A stretch of 64,000 bases of DNA from Bacillus sp. E(2018) (GCF_005503015.1 NZ_SCOL01000001.1:2046001-2110000); one strand, 5' to 3'; shown: positions 19,659-28,599, counted from the stretch's first letter. The notes: generated by a model from the letters alone, not told the origin. Translations and numbers: made by a program.

Positions 19659-20123
19659 ATGAGAGTCATCATTTCATCAGTAATATCGGTACTTTGTGGA
19701 GCACTGTTCTTTTTTGCTATTCCAGGCGGAAATCCATTTAAGCTTGATCTACAAGGTGTGTTATTCGGTCTATTCTTTGGGATTGTTACAGCTCTTCCTT
19801 TTTTTCTTTTTTGCACATTGCCAATTGCATTTATTATTGAATCTTCTAAAGATAGAATGAGGTTAAAATTCAGGTTTCATCTTCTGTTATATGTTGCACT
19901 AAGTATTGTTTTTCTTTTAATATACCGCTTCACCATCTTCTACTGGGCTAAGTTTGAAGGACTGAACACATTTGCTGTGTTTGGTTATGGAATCACTTGT
20001 TCAATTGGTTTTTGTTTAAGTTATGCCTTATTTAGACCAAGAAAAAAACGTGATCCGAAAGAGCCTAAAAAGCCTTCAGGTCCATCTGACGCAAGAAGAT
20101 ATAGAAGTAAAAGTACTGTTTAA
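19659..20123 (+). CDS. Hypothetical four-helix membrane protein
   Basis: 154 residues with about four transmembrane segments (about 4-24, 30-55, 65-87, 97-122) and a basic Pro/Lys-rich tail (RKKRDPKEPKKPSG). GGAG lies before the ATG, inside the end of the VOC gene, so translation is coupled. No family recognised. Confidence 0.7.
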   Translation: MRVIISSVISVLCGALFFFAIPGGNPFKLDLQGVLFGLFFGIVTALPFFLFCTLPIAFIIESSKDRMRLKFRFHLLLYVALSIVFLLIYRFTIFYWAKFEGLNTFAVFGYGITCSIGFCLSYALFRPRKKRDPKEPKKPSGPSDARRYRSKSTV

Positions 20124-20140
20124 GGGAGAGGAACGCGGGG

Positions 20141-20731
20141 ATGAAGAAAAAAAGAATCCGATGGACCTTATTTGGATTTGCCCTCCTACTCTTATTGATT
20201 AATTGGGTATTTCCATTCTCACTTCTCAGCCTAAAAAAATCCATTCGTTATGGTGGTGATCAATTACTCGTAGATGATTATAGATCGGAATTAAAAACAT
20301 TCAAAATGGAGTATGAAACTCGTCTCAAACAACAAAGGAAAGATGAATTCATTAAAGACTTAACCACGAATGATGTTGAATATCTATTACAAATGTATGA
20401 ACTTCCTTGGTTGGTCAACAAAGATTCAATAACCATCACCAATAAAACCTTAACTGATATGGAGTTTGAGGTTAAGGAAGCAAAAGATACACTCATCAAT
20501 CTCGCGTTTCAAGAGGAATATTCAGAAAATACTAAGGTTTATTTGCACAGTTTATTAACGGAAACATTAAGTCTTGAAAAGGAAATCGACGAACTGAAAC
20601 ACCATTCGAGTCTTCATCCACGAAGTATGATTGATCTCCAACTACGAAATCTGCATGTTCATTTTATCTCAAATTTCCGGATGCTCTCTACTTTCTATCA
20701 GGAACATCTAAGGTCAAAAAAAGAAGCTTGA
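20141..20731 (+). CDS. Hypothetical single-span protein with helical cytoplasmic or outer domain
   Basis: 196 residues: basic start, one transmembrane helix (about 8-27, LFGFALLLLLINWVFPF), then a long hydrophilic, mainly helical region with many Leu, Glu and Lys (DELKHHSSLHPRSMIDLQLRNL near the end). No lipobox. GGAGAGG lies before the ATG. Last gene of the VOC operon; its stop lies inside the terminator stem. No family recognised. Confidence 0.7.
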   Translation: MKKKRIRWTLFGFALLLLLINWVFPFSLLSLKKSIRYGGDQLLVDDYRSELKTFKMEYETRLKQQRKDEFIKDLTTNDVEYLLQMYELPWLVNKDSITITNKTLTDMEFEVKEAKDTLINLAFQEEYSENTKVYLHSLLTETLSLEKEIDELKHHSSLHPRSMIDLQLRNLHVHFISNFRMLSTFYQEHLRSKKEA

Positions 20732-20753
20732 GCACTAACGCTCAAGCTTTTCT
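20724..20753. terminator. Bidirectional terminator
   Basis: Perfect 10-bp stem AAGCTTGAGC / GCTCAAGCTT followed by TTCTCT, serving two convergent genes. Confidence 0.8.
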
Positions 20754-21317
20754 CTATTCGACCACTCTAACTTTGTACCAAACAGCTTCCCAATTCTTTT
20801 TCTTCACGCGCTCGATATATTTTTTTCTTCGATCTTCAGTGCTTCTGTAGCTATCCGTCGGTCTTACCTCCATGCTTAAAACATCTTCAATTCCACATGG
20901 AGCAGCAAAAATTACTTCATCCTGTTCATTTAGCTTAACACCTAGAGCTGTTACCGTTTCAGGAAATTTGGAGATCGCATCTACTGTTGACGTGTACGGT
21001 TCGAAATCATCATTGACGAGATGCATTCTCGCTTCATTTTTTACAGACCACGGCAAGTCTGGAATGAGTTCTAAAAGCATTTCCTCATACTTTCTTTCAC
21101 TCTCTTTTTTGAGGTCTTCAGGATAGAAATAAACAACATCAATATCTGCTATTCTCGTTCTTTCTTGAAAGTCATGAAGTGTATCCCAAACTTTAGATCG
21201 AACAAACCCTGCACATATCCACCAATCTGGTAAAGCTAACGTTTTGGCAGCACGTAAAATCTCCATCATCCAATCATCATTTTTTATCATGTCTATTATG
21301 TATTGATGTTGGTCCAA
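20754..21317 (-). CDS. Nucleotidyltransferase-family protein (PF06042-like)
   Basis: 187 residues. The N-terminal pattern ILRAAKTLALPDWWICAGFVRSKVWD (GFVRSKVWD near 38-46) and RIADIDVVYFYPED (DIDVVYF near 57-63, the paired acidic residues) match the small nucleotidyltransferase-like family PF06042. RPTDSYRSTEDRRKKYIERVKKKNW lies at the end. The activity of this family is not established. Transcribed divergently from the terC riboswitch. Confidence 0.85.
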   Translation of the reverse strand: MDQHQYIIDMIKNDDWMMEILRAAKTLALPDWWICAGFVRSKVWDTLHDFQERTRIADIDVVYFYPEDLKKESERKYEEMLLELIPDLPWSVKNEARMHLVNDDFEPYTSTVDAISKFPETVTALGVKLNEQDEVIFAAPCGIEDVLSMEVRPTDSYRSTEDRRKKYIERVKKKNWEAVWYKVRVVE

Positions 21318-21396
21318 CTTTCATCCACTCTTTTCCTGTATATATGTTAAAGATACTACAATTAGTTGTGTCTACATTTTTCCTGACATAAAATAA

Positions 21397-21426
21397 TTGA
21401 CAATTTCCAAGAGAGCATAATATGAT
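21397..21426 (+). promoter_or_regulatory. SigA-type promoter of the riboswitch-terC unit
   Basis: -35 TTGACA (21397-21402), 18-base spacer, -10 TATGAT (21421-21426); transcription should begin near 21433, just before the aptamer. Confidence 0.75.
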
Positions 21427-21442
21427 AATAGTAACTTCATAA

Positions 21443-21565
21443 CTCCTAAAGGGGAGTAGCTTTTACAGTATAGTCGTCATTTCGGAGCTTCGTGCTCTCG
21501 GCTATATTGGCAACTTCATTGTTGTTAGCAAGACCTTTACCGTTCGGTTGGTAAGGGTCTTTTTC
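21443..21565 (+). ncRNA. yybP-ykoY manganese riboswitch with terminator
   Basis: The class hallmarks are present: AAAGGGGAGTAGC (21448-21460) and the partner strand GCAAGACCTTTACC (21528-21541), joined by hairpins of the middle region. Directly overlapping the 3' strand is a terminator: AGACCTTTACC (21531-21541) pairs with GGTAAGGGTCT (21550-21560), then TTTTT. The CCTTT segment can pair either in aptamer helix P1 or in the terminator, the usual manganese-on design, in which bound Mn2+ lets transcription continue into terC. Confidence 0.9.
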
Positions 21566-21571
21566 TATGTA

Positions 21572-21606
21572 AGACCTTTGCCTGCTATTGGTAGAGGTCT
21601 TTTTTT
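21572..21606 (+). terminator. Second, duplicated terminator after the riboswitch
   Basis: AGACCTTTGCC (21572-21582) pairs along 11 bp with GGTAGAGGTCT (21590-21600), followed by seven T. It repeats the first terminator 41 bases downstream; sequence differences between the copies keep the pairing. Confidence 0.8.
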
Positions 21607-21685
21607 ATTTGTTATTAGGAGGTCGCTTCATGTAAATCATTCTCGCTTCATTTCATGCATCTATCATTTTAAAGGAGGAACCACA

Positions 21686-22462
21686 ATGGAACTATCTATC
21701 TTGTTAGAATATGGTTGGATCTTGTTAGTGCTAATCGCATTAGAAGGCTTATTAGCGGCAGATAATGCACTGGTCTTAGCCATCATGGTAAAACACTTAC
21801 CAGAAGAGCAACGAAAAAAAGCATTGTTTTATGGTTTAGTCGGGGCTTTCTTCTTCCGTTTCGCATCACTATTTGCTATTTCGTTCTTAGTCAACGTGTG
21901 GCAGGTTCAAGCTATAGGAGCTGTGTACCTTCTGTTTATCGCCCTCAACCATATTTTCAGAAAAGTGTTGGTGAAAAAAGCAGATAAATCAACTGAAACG
22001 TCTAAAGCAACAAAGAAAAAATCTGGTTTTTGGACGACAGTATTGAAAGTCGAATTAGCTGACATCGCGTTTGCAATCGATTCAATCCTAGCAGCTGTAG
22101 CATTAGCAGTGGCACTTCCCGATTCAGGACTTCCTAACATAGGCGGTCTAGATGGCGGAAAATTCCTAGTAATCTTCTCCGGCGGGTTGATCGGACTCAT
22201 TATTATGCGATTTGCGGCCAACTTTTTTGTTAAGCTTTTACAATCCAAGCCAGGCCTTGAAATTGCAGCCTTCCTGATCGTAGGTTGGGTTGGTGTAAAA
22301 TTAGCTGTTTATACACTCGCACACCCTGACTTAGCTATCCTCTCTGAAGGTTTTGCAAAGTCACCAGAGTGGAAAATCACTTTTTATGTTGTATTGATCT
22401 TAATCGCTGTGGGCGGCTGGTTCCTTTCAAAAGAAAAAGCACCACAATCACAAGCTGAATAA
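21686..22462 (+). CDS. TerC-family membrane protein, manganese-linked
   Basis: 258 residues from the ATG at 21686, which has AAAGGAGG 8 bases upstream; an in-frame extension to 21548 would run through the terminators and is rejected. About seven helices; TerC motifs EGLLAADNALVLAIMVKHLP (ADNALV near 26-31) and VELADIAFAIDSILAAVALA (AFAIDSI near 129-135), with the membrane Asp residues that would bind metal. TerC proteins of this type (YkoY/YceF in Bacillus) export manganese or metalate secreted proteins. The manganese riboswitch upstream supports that role. A hairpin terminator follows. Confidence 0.9.
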   Translation: MELSILLEYGWILLVLIALEGLLAADNALVLAIMVKHLPEEQRKKALFYGLVGAFFFRFASLFAISFLVNVWQVQAIGAVYLLFIALNHIFRKVLVKKADKSTETSKATKKKSGFWTTVLKVELADIAFAIDSILAAVALAVALPDSGLPNIGGLDGGKFLVIFSGGLIGLIIMRFAANFFVKLLQSKPGLEIAAFLIVGWVGVKLAVYTLAHPDLAILSEGFAKSPEWKITFYVVLILIAVGGWFLSKEKAPQSQAE

Positions 22463-22468
22463 CTCAAA

Positions 22469-22496
22469 AAAGAGGAGCTGACAATAGCTCCTCTTT
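22469..22496. terminator. Bidirectional terminator
   Basis: Perfect 11-bp stem AAAGAGGAGCT / AGCTCCTCTTT between convergent terC and lacI-type genes. Confidence 0.85.
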
Positions 22497-22501
22497 CTTG
22501 T

Positions 22502-23470
22502 TTATCGTTTTCGTACAGAATCTCCTTCAATCAGGCTAACGTTGATTCGTTCATGCTCAGGACTTTGCTTTTTTTGGATTAAATTCAGCAGCAGTTCAGA
22601 AGCTAATGCTCCCCATTTATGCTTTGAATAGTTAATCGTCGCAAGTCTCGGTTGGATATATTGAGACACTTCGATATTATCAAAACCGATAATATGAACA
22701 TCTTCACCAATGCGTAGATTTGTGCGGCTGAAATAATTATACATACCGATCGCCATCTCATCATTCAAACAAAATACACCTACAGGTTCTGTGAAGTCTT
22801 GATGAATCTTCTTTCCTGCTTCTTCACCTGAATGCTTGTTAAATTCACCATCGATTTCAATATACTCAATATGCGAATAGCGTTGTACCGCTTTTTGTAC
22901 AGCTTCTAACCGCTGCCTCGCATCAAACGAGATATCTGGACCTTTAACAACACAGATTTTTCGATGACCTTTTTCAGCCAGATAATCAATCGCGAGGGTA
23001 GCCCCAGCTTTATTATCAAGCAGTACTTGAGAGATGTTCGGATGATCCATTCTTCGATCCATCACGACCAGCTTATGTCCTCGTTCTGCGTGACTTAACA
23101 ATTCTTTCGTTTCGTATGTGGCATCTAGAATGATCGCACCATCAATCATGCGCTCAGGAAGAAAGCGATGGGATTCTTTTCCGCTGCATACGATTAATTC
23201 ATAGCCGTTCTCGCTTAATGTCTCCATCATACCCTGCAGAAGTTGACCGTAAAAAGCACCACTATAGTTCGTTAAATAGATTCCAATGATCTTTGTTTCT
23301 CGTTTTTTTAAGGAACGAGCGGCTGCGCTTGGGATATAATTAAGTTCTTTAGCGATCGCTAGAATTCGTGCTGATGTTTCCTTCGTAACTTTCGGACTTC
23401 CGTTCAAGGCATAGGAGACCGTGGAAATGGAAACACCTGCTTGTTTTGCAATGTCTTTAATACTTACCAA
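22502..23470 (-). CDS. LacI-family repressor of the beta-1,2-glucan regulon
   Basis: 322 residues: LacI helix-turn-helix (VSIKDIAKQAGVSISTVSYALNG, about 2-24), hinge AARSLKKRETKIIGIY, then a periplasmic-binding-like sensor domain (about 60-320) with DGAIILDATYE, VLLDNKAGATLAIDYL and GFDNIEVSQYIQPRLATINY. The start is TTG 23470, with GGAGAG 7 bases upstream. It lies behind the phosphorylase gene. A GAAACGTTTC-like site overlaps its own start region. Sugar effector not shown, probably a sophoro-oligosaccharide (inference). Confidence 0.88.
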   Translation of the reverse strand: MVSIKDIAKQAGVSISTVSYALNGSPKVTKETSARILAIAKELNYIPSAAARSLKKRETKIIGIYLTNYSGAFYGQLLQGMMETLSENGYELIVCSGKESHRFLPERMIDGAIILDATYETKELLSHAERGHKLVVMDRRMDHPNISQVLLDNKAGATLAIDYLAEKGHRKICVVKGPDISFDARQRLEAVQKAVQRYSHIEYIEIDGEFNKHSGEEAGKKIHQDFTEPVGVFCLNDEMAIGMYNYFSRTNLRIGEDVHIIGFDNIEVSQYIQPRLATINYSKHKWGALASELLLNLIQKKQSPEHERINVSLIEGDSVRKR

Positions 23471-23497
23471 CGAACTTCTCTCCTATCTCTCATGTTG

Positions 23498-23517
23498 CAA
23501 ACGTTTCCTTTATTATA
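23498..23517 (-). promoter_or_regulatory. -10 element and operator-like site of the lacI gene
   Basis: Minus-strand -10 TATAAT (23517-23512) is followed after 4 bases by GAAACGTTTG (23507-23498), one base off the GAAACGTTTC dyad found at the other regulon genes. This fits self-repression. Confidence 0.5.
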
Positions 23518-23525
23518 ACGAAAGG

Positions 23526-26500
23526 TTATGAATAAATCTCTACGGTATTCACGTCTGCTGACAATTTATTTACAAATCCAGAGCGGTTCACGCTCACTCC
23601 ACCTTTTCGGTAGATATTTTGATATGTGCTGCTCTCCACTTCTTCACCATTAACGATGAGTCGATGTGTTTCCTCACCGCGATCTCGGAATACCATTTTG
23701 ACAGGTTTGCCGTCGATCATATACTGCAATTCTAGTCCGCTCATTTCTTCTGTTAATATAGGATCAATAATTAGGTTCTGCCCTTGTGGGCGGATACCTA
23801 AACAATTGGAGATCAATTGGTTCATGTATATTCCAGGACCTGAAGAATAGATTCTCCATCCACCTTTAACTTTGGCTTCACCATCTTTAAGTTCGCCAAA
23901 GCGTTCTTGCGCTTCATAACGCGTTTTAAAATCACCATCAGAACTTGAGAAATATGCATTACTCTGACGGCGTTCTGCATTTGGAACTTTTTCTTGAATC
24001 ATAACAGGATTGATCTTTTCTAGTCCGCTCCACACTTCTTCTTTTTTTCCTAGCTTCGCCATGGCTTCAACAAAACGAATATGAGCATGAACATATTGAA
24101 GTCCGATCTCACGTCCGAAGTTCGATGCTTGTTCAGCACGCTTGAAATGCGTACTCACACCGCCTTTATAATGAGCAGGTTTGTCCATCAATCTTACGCC
24201 ATCTGGGCAATAAAACGTATCCATGATTAGATCAAGGTGCTCTTCAGCCTGTTCAGGTGTTAACAATTCTGCAATCATACTGCGCGTCATTGGTAATAGA
24301 CGATAGTTAATACCCGTTGTGTTATCACTAGGATGAAGCATCAGTTTTGGTGATTTTGGGTCTTCCATGTAAACAAATCCAGGGATTACATCTGTGCCTA
24401 ACATATGCTCTTGATAGTCTGCCTGAATATTTTTAGCGAGCTTCCTCAGTTTTGTAGCCTCTTCTTCGTCCACATGCTGTAACTGTTGGGAGAACTGAGT
24501 CATAACTTGATACGTTAAGGCAACCGTCCATGAACTCACCATAAATTTTTTAAGCTGTGGATTTGCAGGTTGAAGCGTATCATCCCAATCACCATCTCCA
24601 TATGAGGAAAGGTGCGTATCATGTAAAAAGTTCGCTTTCATGTAACCGATCTGTTTTTGAATATGCTGTAATAATGTTTCTTTTTTCTCAGTAAAGTTAA
24701 AATCACTGTTAGACGTGTAAGGTACTTCAGCACGTAAAATTTCAAAATCATTCGTAGCAGCAAGGTAATCTGTCACTAACTTCAGTGGCCATACGATGAT
24801 ATCTCCATGTGAATCATCTTGCTGGATTTTGAAATATTGATCAAACATAAACCATTGTGGCCAGTTACCCGTCTCGTCAAACTGATGAGAATATACCGTA
24901 AGCAAGATGTCTTTTACTGCACCATAATGCTGAGTTGCTAAGAAGTATTCAGCAGGTCCTTGGCAAACATCACGTGTTCCCCAAGCTGCACCGCCATATT
25001 GCTCAAGACCATGTGGTACCGAATAGTGAATAAGCATGTTATGGGTATACCAATGAGCTAAGGCGTTCATCTTTTGAAGCTCGTGTGTCTCAACCCCATC
25101 CTTAGTTAAACGGAATCCGCGGTTCGTATTTTGAATAAATGTACGGTAGCGCTCGATTTCCGTTTCAATCGTCTTATTTGTAAACGGAATCTTGTTCCCG
25201 TCGATTAGACCTTGATGAGAGATGCCCCACTCATTTGTTGGTTCAAGATCGCAAACCACGAGAGAAGCAGATCCACGATCCATGTTATCCCCAAAGATTG
25301 TCTCGTCTGTTACATTCCACTCTGTACCCGTAATCTTCATTCGATAGCTTAAATTTTCATACGTTTTTGCACTGTCAGAAGCATCATCAGCAAAGAACGA
25401 AAGAACTCCCTCTTCTTTTTCCATCTTAAATGGCACTTCATATTCTTGATTGTTCAAAGATACTTGGTTCGTCACAACGAATCGGTATGACCTGTCGCTA
25501 AGAGCCTTAACATGCAGCTCAACTTCCGGGGTATCGATTGTTGTGTAATTTGTGATGATAAACGTCTCATCTTCCGTTTTATAGAACCAACGCGTATAGT
25601 TAAAGCCCATCTCGAACAACGATGGCATCGTTAATAGTTTCAGCTTCCCGTCTAACTCCACATAGATTCGTTGACCAGATGTTTTCATAACATTCAACGC
25701 ATTACGTGCATTTGTCATCATCTTATGAAACGAAGTGTTTCCTACTACTAATTGAGAATTGAAAATGCCATACATATAAGAAGTAGTCGTGATTGTGTCC
25801 TCTTTTAATGTCACATTATCTCCCGTAACGAGAATATGTCCATGAGGTCGCTCTACGATTCTTTCTTTTTCTTTTAAAACGATATGTTCATAGGTCGGTG
25901 TAAAAAAGGATAGAAGCGTATCTCCTTCATACTCTTCTAAAATACGCTCCGGGAAAAGAGCTTCTACTTCTTCCATTTGAAGATCAACTGTTTTTAATGT
26001 TCCGTCAAACTGCTCATTACGATTAACTTTTTCAAGCGCAATCGTATCATCAATTGGCTGAGCTTGAACTTCATTCCAAGCTAATACAACCTCATCCTTA
26101 TATTCAATGGACGTAACAGCTTCTTGATGATCCTCTTTAAAACATCCATAAAAATTGATGTGATGTTTACCATTAAGTGCAAATTGCTCTGATTGAAGTG
26201 CAATATAAGCGAATTCGTATTGATATACTTCACTCGCTAAGTATTCGTTATAAAGTGCTTGTGGTACATCTGTTTCTTTATAAGAAGTACCAAAGAACTG
26301 AAAACCGTCCGTTACATAACCAATAGATTTTGTTAACGATCCTTGTTGCAAGTAAGGAAACGCTTTTCCATTCGGCTGGTTTTGGCGTGAACAGATCACA
26401 TAACCAAGCTTCTCATCTTCAAACACACCATGGTCAACATACTGAGCGATGAATGCTTCATTTGTTCGGACAGCTCCAATATGAGCAAGTCCCACATCTT

Positions 26501-26870
26501 GGCCATAAATAATATCAGCCTTCTCAGCTTTTCCTTCGAGTTCAACATCCCAGAACCAGATACCGCTTTCTTTTAATGAAAAAGTGACTGTATAAGAGAT
26601 GTCTTGAAATGTACCTTTCCAAAAAACTCGATTCTCATTATATGAAACGATGCTGTTAGATTTAGTACCTAGAAGCGGAGTTACATGAATACCCTCACTG
26701 TTGAACACACGTAAATAAAGATTGTTCAAAGAACCATCGATCGGATTACTCATCCATTGGTTGATCATCGTATCATGGTGGGAAGCTTTGTAGATATCAC
26801 CAGTACTTAAGAACGCAAATGCAAAGTCACCAGCTTTAATCGTGATGTTCCCTTTCGTTAATGTTGTCAT
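23526..26870 (-). CDS. GH94 phosphorylase, probably 1,2-beta-oligoglucan phosphorylase
   Basis: 1114 residues, cytoplasmic. The C-terminal half is a GH94 (alpha/alpha)6 barrel: YGGAAWGTRDVCQGPAEY (about 625-642), NWPQWFMFDQYF (about 669-680), HGDIIVWPL (about 688-696) and SSYGDGDWDDTLQP (about 755-768), which contains the family's catalytic Asp. Large beta sandwiches precede it. The length almost equals that of the Listeria innocua 1,2-beta-oligoglucan phosphorylase (about 1113 residues, from memory), which splits sophoro-oligosaccharides with phosphate to glucose 1-phosphate. The glucanase and importer nearby support this. Another GH94 specificity is the alternative. GAGGG precedes the ATG. 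Confidence 0.8.
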   Translation of the reverse strand: MTTLTKGNITIKAGDFAFAFLSTGDIYKASHHDTMINQWMSNPIDGSLNNLYLRVFNSEGIHVTPLLGTKSNSIVSYNENRVFWKGTFQDISYTVTFSLKESGIWFWDVELEGKAEKADIIYGQDVGLAHIGAVRTNEAFIAQYVDHGVFEDEKLGYVICSRQNQPNGKAFPYLQQGSLTKSIGYVTDGFQFFGTSYKETDVPQALYNEYLASEVYQYEFAYIALQSEQFALNGKHHINFYGCFKEDHQEAVTSIEYKDEVVLAWNEVQAQPIDDTIALEKVNRNEQFDGTLKTVDLQMEEVEALFPERILEEYEGDTLLSFFTPTYEHIVLKEKERIVERPHGHILVTGDNVTLKEDTITTTSYMYGIFNSQLVVGNTSFHKMMTNARNALNVMKTSGQRIYVELDGKLKLLTMPSLFEMGFNYTRWFYKTEDETFIITNYTTIDTPEVELHVKALSDRSYRFVVTNQVSLNNQEYEVPFKMEKEEGVLSFFADDASDSAKTYENLSYRMKITGTEWNVTDETIFGDNMDRGSASLVVCDLEPTNEWGISHQGLIDGNKIPFTNKTIETEIERYRTFIQNTNRGFRLTKDGVETHELQKMNALAHWYTHNMLIHYSVPHGLEQYGGAAWGTRDVCQGPAEYFLATQHYGAVKDILLTVYSHQFDETGNWPQWFMFDQYFKIQQDDSHGDIIVWPLKLVTDYLAATNDFEILRAEVPYTSNSDFNFTEKKETLLQHIQKQIGYMKANFLHDTHLSSYGDGDWDDTLQPANPQLKKFMVSSWTVALTYQVMTQFSQQLQHVDEEEATKLRKLAKNIQADYQEHMLGTDVIPGFVYMEDPKSPKLMLHPSDNTTGINYRLLPMTRSMIAELLTPEQAEEHLDLIMDTFYCPDGVRLMDKPAHYKGGVSTHFKRAEQASNFGREIGLQYVHAHIRFVEAMAKLGKKEEVWSGLEKINPVMIQEKVPNAERRQSNAYFSSSDGDFKTRYEAQERFGELKDGEAKVKGGWRIYSSGPGIYMNQLISNCLGIRPQGQNLIIDPILTEEMSGLELQYMIDGKPVKMVFRDRGEETHRLIVNGEEVESSTYQNIYRKGGVSVNRSGFVNKLSADVNTVEIYS

Positions 26871-26984
26871 TGTCTATCCCTCAATTCTTTTATGATGTCT
26901 ATATTGTTTATAAAGCTTAATACGGTAAATTCTGTTGATATAAACATGAAGTTTTCATCTCTTTCAACATAAATGAAAGCATTT

Positions 26985-26999
26985 ATCGAAACGTTTCAA
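26985..26999. promoter_or_regulatory. LacI-type operator upstream of the phosphorylase
   Basis: ATCGAAACGTTTCAA with perfect dyad GAAACGTTTC (26988-26997), about 118 bases upstream of the phosphorylase start. Same 14-base core as the importer operator. The remaining bases of the 390-base divergent region show no ORF; the phosphorylase promoter could not be fixed. Confidence 0.65.
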
Positions 27000-27138
27000 T
27001 TAAATTCAAGAGAGTTCCTAGGTTTTTAAGTTTCATACAGTTATCTTCTTCATTTCCTTTTGCATCAAGGAAAATAGTATATGAAACCTCATGTTTCCAA
27101 CAATTTATGGAAGGAAACCTCTTTTTGAAAATTCCATG

Positions 27139-27188
27139 TTGTAAACGATTACAACTTGAATTATAATGTGCTTATCGAAACGTTTCAA
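27139..27188 (+). promoter_or_regulatory. Importer promoter with cre box and LacI-type operator
   Basis: -35 TTGTAA (27139-27144), 17-base spacer, -10 TATAAT (27162-27167). TGTAAACGATTACA (27140-27153) matches the CcpA cre consensus TGWAANCGNTNWCA at every fixed position and covers the -35. ATCGAAACGTTTCAA (operator core GAAACGTTTC, 27177-27186) sits at about +4 to +13. Thus catabolite repression and specific repression act on one promoter. Confidence 0.8.
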
Positions 27189-27261
27189 CAATAATCTCAA
27201 AGAAAATTCGGGAATAATAAAAATTGATTGCTTTTACAGGCAAATTATAGGGGGAACTCAC

Positions 27262-28512
27262 ATGAAAAAACGCTGGTTTAAAAAATCAATGGTTACGTCA
27301 ATGGTTGGGGCACTTGTCCTATCTGGCGTATTAGCTGGCTGCTCTTCAGGTTCAGAAGATGGAAAAACAACAATTACGGTTTGGGGAATGGGTGAAGAAG
27401 CAAAATCACTTCCTAAGATCGCTGAAGAATTTGAAAAAGAAAATCCAAAGATTGACGTTAAAGTACAAGCCCTTCCTTGGGATCAAGCACACGATAAGCT
27501 TTTAACAGCAGTTGCTTCTAAAAAAGGACCTGATGTTGTTCAGATGGGTACAACTTGGATTCCTGAGTTTGCATCCGCTGGAGCATTAAAAGATTTAACA
27601 CCTCATGTTAATGATTACCCGGAACTAGATCCAAAACATTTCTTTGAAGGTTCTGTTGAAACGACAAAGTTTGAAGACAAAATGGTGGGTGTACCTTGGT
27701 ACGTAGATACTCGCTTGCTCTACTATCGTACAGATCTGCTCGAGAAAGCTGGTTTCAAAGAAGCTCCAAAAACGTGGGACGAGTTGAAAGAAGCTGCTGA
27801 TAAGCTAGCTGATCGTGGAAAAGGGAAATATGGAATTTCGATCGATGCTAAAGAACAAAGCTTGTCATTCATGTTCGCTCGCCAAAACGGCGCTGAACTA
27901 TTAGGAGCAAACAACGATCCTAAATTCAATGATCCTAAATTCGTTGAAGCGGTTGAGTACTTGAACAGCTTCTATGAAAGCGGAGCAGCTCCAAAAGAAG
28001 AACTTGGAATGGACATCGTTCAAGGTTTCCGTGGAGATGGAATTCTTCCAATGTTCATCAGTGGTCCTTGGATGATCAAACTGATCAACGACCAAGCTCC
28101 TGAGCTTAAAGGTAAATGGGGTACGGCTGTTCTTCCAACAAAAGAAAATAACATTTCAGCACTAGGTGGATCTAACCTTTCTGTATTTGAACATACGAAG
28201 CACGAAAAAGAAGCGTTAAAATTCGCAGCATATATGAGTAAGCCTGAAACACAATTAAAATGGATGGAGATGACGAATTCCCTTCCGGCAACCCAAAAAG
28301 CATGGGAAGACGAATCTCTTACTGGAAATGAATTTTACAAAGCATTCGGTGAACAGATGGAAGCTTCACAACCGATGCCTGTTATTAAGCAATGGGAAGA
28401 AATCGCTCAATCTTATTTAAAGAGCTTTGAGAAGATCTACAGAGGCGGAGCAGATGTTCAGAAAGAATTAGATAACTTCGACAAAAAAGCTGAAGAGATC
28501 TTAAAGAAATAA
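27262..28512 (+). CDS. Sugar ABC transporter substrate-binding lipoprotein
   Basis: 416 residues from the ATG at 27262, with GGGGG 7 bases upstream; the 32-codon in-frame extension lacks a ribosome site and overlaps the operator. Lipoprotein signal with lipobox VLAGC (Cys about 27). Cluster B/MalE-like fold: TITVWGMGEEAKSLPKIAEEFEKENP, DVVQMGTTWIPEFA, MFISGPWMIKLI. It captures oligosaccharides at the membrane. By its phosphorylase and glucanase partners the ligand is probably beta-1,2-gluco-oligosaccharides (inference). No ATPase gene is present; a shared MsmX-type ATPase elsewhere is usual in Bacillaceae. Confidence 0.9.
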   Translation: MKKRWFKKSMVTSMVGALVLSGVLAGCSSGSEDGKTTITVWGMGEEAKSLPKIAEEFEKENPKIDVKVQALPWDQAHDKLLTAVASKKGPDVVQMGTTWIPEFASAGALKDLTPHVNDYPELDPKHFFEGSVETTKFEDKMVGVPWYVDTRLLYYRTDLLEKAGFKEAPKTWDELKEAADKLADRGKGKYGISIDAKEQSLSFMFARQNGAELLGANNDPKFNDPKFVEAVEYLNSFYESGAAPKEELGMDIVQGFRGDGILPMFISGPWMIKLINDQAPELKGKWGTAVLPTKENNISALGGSNLSVFEHTKHEKEALKFAAYMSKPETQLKWMEMTNSLPATQKAWEDESLTGNEFYKAFGEQMEASQPMPVIKQWEEIAQSYLKSFEKIYRGGADVQKELDNFDKKAEEILKK

Positions 28513-28531
28513 ATCCTGTTGATCGGGGTAT

Positions 28532-28555
28532 AACGAGCAGGTTATCCTGCTCGTT
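28532..28555 (+). terminator. Intercistronic hairpin after the binding-protein gene
   Basis: Perfect 10-bp stem AACGAGCAGG / CCTGCTCGTT with a TTAT loop, followed by the weak tail CCCTTTTT. It stands between the binding protein and the first permease, where partial termination or 3'-end protection commonly gives more binding protein than permease. Confidence 0.65.
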
Positions 28556-28599
28556 CCCTTTTTATCATCAACACGGGTAACGATGAAGGATGTGAAAAC

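Noticed and set aside
21548..21685. N-terminal extension of TerC
   Set aside because: The open frame passes through both terminators; the strong ribosome site and conserved start are at 21686.
27166..27261. N-terminal extension of the binding lipoprotein
   Set aside because: It would start over the operator and place the signal peptide internally; ATG 27262 has GGGGG upstream.
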